Part shown: piece by piece, positions 57,943 to 64,000 of the stretch | Layout: every line of letters starts with the position of its first letter | How positions within the stretch are numbered: position 1 is the first letter of the stretch | Source: Zhengitettix transpicula | Lineage: Eukaryota; Arthropoda; Insecta; Orthoptera; Tetrigidae | Length of the DNA stretch: 64,000 bases | Direction: 5' to 3' | NCBI GenBank assembly: GCA_037074705.1 | Contig: CM073590.1 | Span: 182,560,746 to 182,624,745, forward strand | Position numbers and translations under genes: made by a program | Notes under the pieces: model-generated | What the model was told of the DNA's origin: nothing | Databases searched by the model: none | What the model saw: only the letters and a program-made list of their open reading frames with translations

Positions 57943-58893
57943 GAAGTATCCACCAAATGCGATATTAAACAAGGACTGAGACAAGGTGACACACTTTCCA
58001 CTATATTGTTAAATATTGTATTGGAAAGAGCAGTTAGAAAAGTGGTATTAAACCCTGGAGGGTCAATTTACAGCAGAATGACGCAAATATTGGCATATGC
58101 AGATGACATTGTATTAATCAGCAGATCAGCCCAAAAATTACAATTAAGGTTGACCCATTTAGAACAGGAAGGAGCTAAATTAGAGCTGATGGTCAATATG
58201 AGAAAAACAAAGTATATGATTGCATCTGGGAAGGAGGAAAGATGGGCAAATGTTACTAACATCTCCATAGAGAACTTCAATTTTGATAGGGTTCGGAGTT
58301 TTAAATACTTGGGTTCAGTAGTAACAGAAAATAGTACAATAGGAGAAGAAATTAGAGAGCGACTACAAATGGGGAACAGATATTACTGGGCCCTACTTCC
58401 TCTTTTGAAATCTCAATACCTTTAAAAAAAGGGAAAGGCAAAGATTTATAAAACTGTAATTAAACCAGTAGTGACCTATGCAGCAGAAACCTGGTGTATG
58501 CTGAGGTGCGACGAATTCAGAATAGCAGAATGGGAAAGAAAAATCCTACGAAGAATTTATGGGCCTAAGTATGAAAATGAGGAATGGAGAATCAGAACTA
58601 CCAAAGAACTCTATGAACTGTATGGTGATCCCCAAATTGTGAGCTTCATAAGGAGTGCAAGACTTAGATGGGCAGGGCATGTGGAAAGGAGTGAGGAGGG
58701 AACCCTACTACAAAGAATATGGAAAGGAAAACCAGAAGGAAGAAGGTGCGTAGGCAGACCTAGAAAAAAATGGGTGGAGAATGTAGAGGAAGATATTAAG
58801 GAGTTGGACATAAGAGGATGGAGGAGGAAAGCTAGAGATAGAAGAGAGTGGGCTTTGATAGTGAGGCAGGCTCTAGCCCTGCAAGGGCTGTAA
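57943..58893 (+). pseudogene. LINE reverse transcriptase, C-terminal two-thirds, one in-frame stop
   Basis: A single frame runs from the insertion junction to 58893. It starts in the RT 'GLRQGDTLS' motif, with the catalytic YADDIVLI near 58093-58116 and FKYLGSVVTENSTIG at about 58300. The thumb/C-terminal region follows, with TYAAETW, ERKILRRIYGP, RLRWAGHVER and GRPRKKWVENVEED. The only break is TAA at 58423-58425; the frame continues unchanged after it (KIYKTVIKPV). Such C-termini without RNase H occur in RTE-like and related LINE clades; the clade is not resolved. The 5' two-thirds, including the endonuclease, are missing, so it is dead. Confidence 0.9.
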
Positions 58894-58916
58894 CGCCAGG
58901 GTGTATGTATGTATGT
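57943..58916 (+). mobile_element. 5'-truncated LINE insertion with target duplication
   Basis: It is flanked by the exact 12-bp repeat ACTGTTCGATAA (57931-57942 and 58917-58928). It starts inside the RT domain and ends, after the stop codon, with CCCTGCAAGGGCTGT, AACGCC and a (GTAT)n tail. These are the hallmarks of target-primed retroposition with 5' truncation. It lies inside a foldback element. Confidence 0.92.
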
Positions 58917-59253
58917 ACTGTTCGATAACTGTTAGAGGCTCGATTAGCGACCCTGATGATTTTAAGAATTTCAATAAAGCTGTGGCATTTTATGTAAAAA
59001 TGATTTGTACAAAATCCAACTAAATATAAATTTGTAATAAACGTTTTGTATCTAAAATTTAATGGTATAAATTATTTAATTTATCTTTAATTTATCTTTA
59101 ATTTACTTATCACATTAATTGGCCGCATCGTTGTTTTTTGTCACGATATTTAATTTGAATACCACAATATATTGTCACTATAATAGTTGTATTGTCCATT
59201 TCTATATTCTGTCCATCGTTGGTAATCCTTGTATCTATAACAGGTCTAAATAT

Positions 59254-60153
59254 TGTAATGCCAATTAATTAGGACATTAATTGTTTGAACATAAAATTTT
59301 AAATTGTTTGAGAAATACTTTGTAGCGGCAGAGTTTCCAGAACAAAACGACAATGTAGCCCAGCTCTGTTCCTTTGTCGGAAGGTCCGAAAAATGGTGTA
59401 TGCGCGCTAAAAATGCAAGACGAGAGCTCAGTTCGCGGAAAGACATCGTCAAGGTATAACTGTTAGTTGGAGGAGAATTCAACAGAGTCGGCGATTAGGA
59501 TTTAACAGAGTTGGTTGGTGCCTGGACATTTTTGAGGACAAAGTAAAACATTCACGAAAGCATAACGTCGAAACTTGCGAAGTAAAAGCAGTTTTGTGTA
59601 CATAGTCGGCCAGAAATAGTAAAATTTCAGTTTGAGTCCAATGCAGTAAAGGCTGGCAAATCTACAGACCACGGAGTTCGCCTAAGGCAAGCAGAATTCA
59701 CCCAAGGCAAGCAGTCAACAGGTAGCAGACAACAAAAGGGGAGGGTCATCCGAGTTCCTGACATCATATCAAATTTTGGCTTAGAATCAGTGTAAAATCT
59801 GTGAGTCTTAGAATCAGTGAAAAATCCCGCAATAACGTATTTAGAAAACGAAAGGTATGCTGGACAAATGTGAGTAACAAAATACTAAATAATTAATTAT
59901 GTAAACGTAATTGAAAGATAGAAGTCAGATTTCGTTCTCCGTTTAAATTTTTAATTCGTTCTAATCTTTTTACTTTTTACTTTCGTTCTCATTTTAAATT
60001 TCGTTCTAGTTTAAATTGTTAATCAGAGTTAATCTTCTTATTTTAAAATTTCGTTTGAGTTTAATTGTCAAGTAAATTTCTTTTCTTTTAAGTGTGATTT
60101 GTTTGTTAATAAGATGATAACTATAATTGATTTTTCTAATTGTAAATATTACA
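59254..60153 (+). mobile_element. LTR-AT family copy, 900 bp
   Basis: Starts TGTAATGCCAATTAATT and ends AATATTACA, with AT-rich ATAT-type flanks. The 5' half is close to 48749 (CCAGCTCTGTTCCTTTGTC, GTATGCGCGCTAAAA). The 3' half has lost the ACCCTGAGA motif and has a triplicated AATTTCGTTC-like stretch at about 59930-60060. Confidence 0.65.
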
Positions 60154-61506
60154 ATATATTTAAACAGAAACTCACTGCACTGTCGTATGAATACAATTTA
60201 AACGAATCAAATATGCCCTCAAGAACACCATGATTAAAGTAAAATAATTAAATATTAAAATGTTTAAATGCAAATTGAAAACAAATGTGATCACGATTTG
60301 ATATAAATTGAGTATACAAGTTAAATAGAGTATGAAGTGAAAGATGATAATAGAGTAACATAAAAATAATTTTGTTACGTTTCTGTGAATCTTAATAATT
60401 TTCGAATTTCTTTAGATTTAGAGTTTGTCTATAAATAGATGCAGTGCACGGACCTATGGCTGAATATAAATCATAGCGATCCATGTTTGAAAGATACTTT
60501 CCGCTTCTTTGCCGCTGAAACAGTTGTTCTCTTTCACTCCGGTCTTAACGCTAGCCACGTCATCAGCTCATAAAAACTATTGATAGATCTTATAAAGGCC
60601 AGAATAGGAGACCAACACAAAGATCAGGAATAAAAATAGAACAAGAATGTACGCCCCATCCCCCTTCGAGTTTCAAACATAGCTACAGGATTGCAAGATT
60701 ATGATACCAGGTAAAACATCGGAGGAATGTGTTAAATTTATGATTAATATAACTTGTCTCAATTTATACATATGAATGATTATCATCTTCACATACGTAA
60801 GTTATTACAGTAATCAATGTTATCAAATTATGTTCTTAATCTTTTTCTTCTATATATACGAATATGACTAGGAAACTAAAGGACACGATTGAACGTTACT
60901 TCCTGAATAAAAATGAGGAAACCTCTAAATATCGTACTTGATAATGTCAAACGATGCCAGTGGTCGTAAAGAAGAGGTTTGTGTCCTCAAAAGTTAAACC
61001 AGTAATATTTTTATACGAAATGATGATATTGAAGATTTACTGAAATACTATTTTTTGAATATTTTAAGTAATAATTCCCCCGTGCTAAACGAGGATTCAC
61101 TAATTGCATATATTAGCGAATAATGTCAAATTTGAGCGGGAATGGTAACATAATTTTTTTTAATTAACAAAAAATATGTGCTAGGATGTACAACGTTCTA
61201 GACAATAGATAAATTTAAGTATCACTACTCTTGAAACAGTATTTATTGATATTTTATTTTCAAATCTTTTACAGTTACTTACATGATAACATTATTTAAA
61301 AAATCAAATCCATGTCTTGCAAGAACATTATTAATATCTAGTACTCGATATCATTAAATATTGATAATAGTAGATTTAATTCATGCGTTCAAATATACGC
61401 AAAAGGGCGTAAATAATATTGTTATTTTTAACTGACAGTATTTTGGTTGTATTTACATTTTACGCTAACCAGGATGCATTTTTTTTGTTTTAAAAGATCC
61501 ACACGA
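60154..61506. other. AT-rich sequence, nothing recognised
   Basis: No gene or repeat family recognised. Confidence 0.5.
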
Positions 61507-62000
61507 TTTTTTTAGGGCAACAGGCTACATGAGGGTGATCCACATTGGGCAACTCCCCTTTAATAGCATAGGAAGGGATTTAAAAGGGGGATGCGGAGGG
61601 GTAGAGGAAGGTAGCCAAGGGTTAACTAGGGCCCCCGGGCTATATTTTAAGGATCCTACCCGGCATTCGCCTAAAGAAATGCAAGGAAAACCTTAGAAAA
61701 ACTTGCATCGGATAGGTCGGGCATTGAGTACTTGTCCCACGCCCTTCCGATAGCGGGAGAGGAGTTTGCTGTGGGGACGCAGCATTCCCTTCTCCGTGCC
61801 TCGACCAGTTTAGGAGGCAGCTGGCCGCCTATTCCAATGGAAATAGCGAACAACTCTTACCGTATGCCCAAGGTCTGTGAACCCGGAACATACACCTCTC
61901 AAAACAGGCCGAGGTGCCTCGGCTTGTGGGAACCTTAGTTCAAAAACGGAGAGGAAAAGGCATACCCAAAGGTAGCCCCTTCGTATCTCTCCTAAAAGGT
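61507..62000 (-). mobile_element. RET500 retroposon, near full length
   Basis: Minus-strand copy from the CTTCGTATCTCTCC-type head (61985-62000 region) to CCTGTTGCCCT plus A7. Very close to the consensus, hence probably recent. The frames on both strands (61671-62016) are those of the repeat. Confidence 0.85.
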
Positions 62001-62112
62001 TTTTTGTATGATACAAAAAGATTTAATGAAACAAATGATAAATAGGAATTAGTGTTCATAACGCGTTATCCGGACTAATAAAATAAATGTATGCGAGAAT
62101 ATAAGTAATGTG

Positions 62113-62336
62113 TTAGAGAGCGACGGGTTTCCCGGTGAATCTGTTGTAGATATAATTCTCGGGTCTCAACCCGGGCTAATTGTTTGTTAAATAACAACGT
62201 TTCGACTGCAAACTCCGCCATCGTCATCAGGTTAACCGTGATGTTGCAGTTAACCTGATGACGCTGGCGGAGCTTGCCGTCGAAACGTTATTTAACAAAC
62301 AATTAGCCCGGGTTGAGACCCGAGAATTATATCTAC
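62113..62336. mobile_element. FB2 hairpin element, 224 bp
   Basis: It is flanked by the exact 12-bp repeat ATAAGTAATGTG (62101-62112 and 62337-62348). After about 33 bp of unique left end come two arms (62146-62230, 62250-62336) that are near-perfect inverted repeats beginning TGTAGATATAATTCTCGGGT. On the plus strand the right arm has CTGATGA (62255-62261), then GAAACG (62282-62287); the left arm has the same on the minus strand (62198-62230). Confidence 0.85.
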
Positions 62337-62348
62337 ATAAGTAATGTG

Positions 62349-62737
62349 CTTTATTGGCCAAATTTTATTGAGGGAAACATTACCAAGTATAATTTTATCT
62401 TGTAGACTGAATAATGAGCATGCAAACTGTAGGGATATTCGTGAAAGCCTTGGAAGGTATAGGTTAGGCGCCAAAGTGCCACTTCCTGCGACATTTTGGA
62501 ACTTGATTTAACTGAAAATAAGAAACGTTGATATCACAATACGGCGTGAAAAAAAAAAAGTACAGAATTTTTAATGACTGAAAAATTGTCCTTCGGTGGA
62601 GAAGGAAACGGAGAAATAAATATTTGCTGAGTACGAAATAAATATTTGCTGAGTACAGGCAGTCGAAGCTGATGGCGGGATCCTGATCCGTGACGAGTTT
62701 GTTCTGCCCGATAACGCCAGACTCCAAAGGCTCAGTA
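62349..62737. other. No gene; 23-bp tandem duplication
   Basis: GAAATAAATATTTGCTGAG plus TAC occurs twice in tandem at about 62612-62656. The minus frame at 62464-62727 is not supported. Confidence 0.5.
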
Positions 62738-62843
62738 CCCTCTTGATCTCCCCTTCCGTATCCCCACTTTCAAACCCCTACCTATGCTATTAATGAACAC
62801 TGGCCGCCACGCGGATTGCCCTTATGCAGCCTGTCTAAATAAA
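62738..62843 (+). mobile_element. RET500 fragment, 3' end
   Basis: About 105 bp from CCCCTTCCGTATCCCC to GCAGCCTGTCTAAATAAA. It is diverged. Confidence 0.6.
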
Positions 62844-64000
62844 CATATTTATTCTAGTGTGCTTATATTTTTATGCCATTATATTTAGCGTAATTAGGCT
62901 GAATATTAACACTGTCGCGGAGAATGAAATTCCACTTCCAAGTATAAAATATTTTGGAAGCCATTATAAACAACGTAGCATTATGAAGACAAAATTTATT
63001 ATTTGTGCAATAGGGAGACAGAGACAAACACACTCGGATACAGACAGACAGACGGAGAGAGAGAGAAAGGAAGAGAGAGAGTAGAAGACAGTTTCAATAA
63101 AACACTTCCCTCATTCTACTGTCATTAGAACTGAAACGGTAACTAAGAAGATTGTTTAAGAGAGATTTCGTGGGTCGGATTAAAGCCCCGAATAATTGAG
63201 GTACAGCACTCAGGATAATTAAAAAACAAATTGGGACTTAGATTTTATGAAGCTGGAAAACAGCGTCTCAACAAGAAGAATTTAGGGGATTAAATATTAT
63301 TAAGGTACTTGAGTCGGATCGGTCATAAAAATGGGTTCAATTAATTTTGTCGAACTGTGTGTGCTCTGAATAATTATACACATTTATCTGAGACATAAAA
63401 ATAATCCCAATTAAGAACTTAAAACGTGATAATAAATGATTAATAGGTTATAATTGCCAGGGTCATCAAAGTTAAACATGTTAATTGATAACTATAGTTT
63501 ATATCTACATTTAACATTAATAAATAACATTTTTCATACGTCTGTCCTTATTCCTAAGCTCCATTTACATATTTTTAAAATAATTTTATGGGCCAAATAT
63601 TCGAATTAAAATTAAACGTTGGGATAAGAAACCGAGAAACAACAATTGCCGAGAACGTTATATTTGCCTTTTATGACGACTTTTTCTGAGTTATATAAGA
63701 AATCGCAATATACATATTTCTGCTCGGGGACTAGCCCTCTACCACTTAACTGTGCTTAGATTCAATAATGGATTCTTATTCATGTACATCTATATCTATA
63801 CACGAATTGATTACTTTTGTTTGCTTCATCTATCGTGTTACAATTATCTTTTTAAAAGTATATCCGCCAAACATTCTCTTATGCATTATGGTTTGCATAA
63901 CCCCCTATAAAATTTAATAAAGGAATAATAAATACTATTTTGATTCCCACTGTTTTGAATCTCCCTGATCCACTGATGCTGCGCAATATTATATGAATTT
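62844..64000. other. AT-rich sequence with GA-rich simple repeat
   Basis: A degenerate GA/GACA-rich tract at about 63008-63082. No gene or known repeat family in the rest. Confidence 0.5.

Larger units (their letters stand above)
57664..59123. mobile_element. Foldback element interrupted by a LINE
   Basis: The left arm (57664-57805) and right arm (58978-59123) are inverted repeats of about 145 bp: GCCAATTAATGTGA at the ends, TTTATTAC near the middle and AAAATGCCACAGCTTTA inside. Without the LINE insert the element is about 475 bp and non-coding. It resembles a long-TIR MITE. Confidence 0.75.

Overview
The window looks like intergenic or intronic DNA from a repeat-rich animal genome, most likely an insect. 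It is strongly AT-rich and has no operon structure. It carries a mariner transposon, non-LTR retrotransposon pieces with APE-type reverse transcriptase and RNase H, a tRNA-derived SINE, Helitrons, LTR-like elements in (TA)n tracts and many hairpin repeats. A large-genome hemimetabolous insect such as a cockroach, termite, stick insect or orthopteran fits, but the order cannot be fixed from sequence alone. I see no host protein-coding gene that I can name. The one clearly intact protein gene is a 363-residue mariner transposase (54673-55764, minus).

Seven repeat families make up most of the recognisable content. (1) 'LTR-AT': seven copies of 0.75-1.09 kb with TGTAAT...ATTACA ends, set in (TA)n and mostly flanked by ATAT (1-470, 2605-3628, 13669-14419, 24991-26008, 48749-49833, 51879-52904, 59254-60153). 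(2) 'RET500': a roughly 510-bp A-tailed retroposon family with about 15 copies, often 5'-truncated, with target duplications and one copy nested in another. (3) Helitrons with 5' TC, a 3' GC hairpin and CTAG (18120-18863, 30386-31132, 31655-36319, 36320-37890, 44994-45953, 50616-51384); some hold an array of about 285-bp units. (4) 'FB' hairpin elements of 224-246 bp with 11-14-bp direct repeats; their arms carry hammerhead-ribozyme-like core strings. (5) Non-LTR retrotransposon remnants (31151-31613, 53836-54203, 57943-58916) and a SINE (53055-53304) whose 3' end resembles the LINE 3' end. (6) Long inverted-repeat elements (7920-10120, 33048-33487, 57664-59123). (7) A 590-610-bp dispersed repeat in two copies (5103-5690, 24239-24850).

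Layout: 0-5 kb holds LTR-like elements and one RET500 copy. 5-12 kb holds a dispersed repeat, a GC-richer block that may be conserved noncoding DNA, a 2.2-kb inverted-repeat element and a possible small exon. 12-30 kb is AT-rich filler with LTR-AT, Helitron and RET500 insertions. 30-38 kb is a Helitron-dominated block with a head-to-tail junction. 38-48 kb has hairpin elements, nested RET500 copies and one good candidate exon (46450-46532). 48-64 kb has LTR-AT copies, a Helitron, the SINE, LINE pieces, the mariner and a LINE nested in a foldback element.

The elements interact mainly by nesting and shared machinery. The SINE and possibly RET500 and FB elements depend on LINE-type retroposition. 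Non-autonomous Helitrons depend on a Rep/helicase not present here. Only the mariner could encode its own mobility. The observation most worth testing is the FB class, where hairpin structure, long target duplications and hammerhead-like cores occur together.
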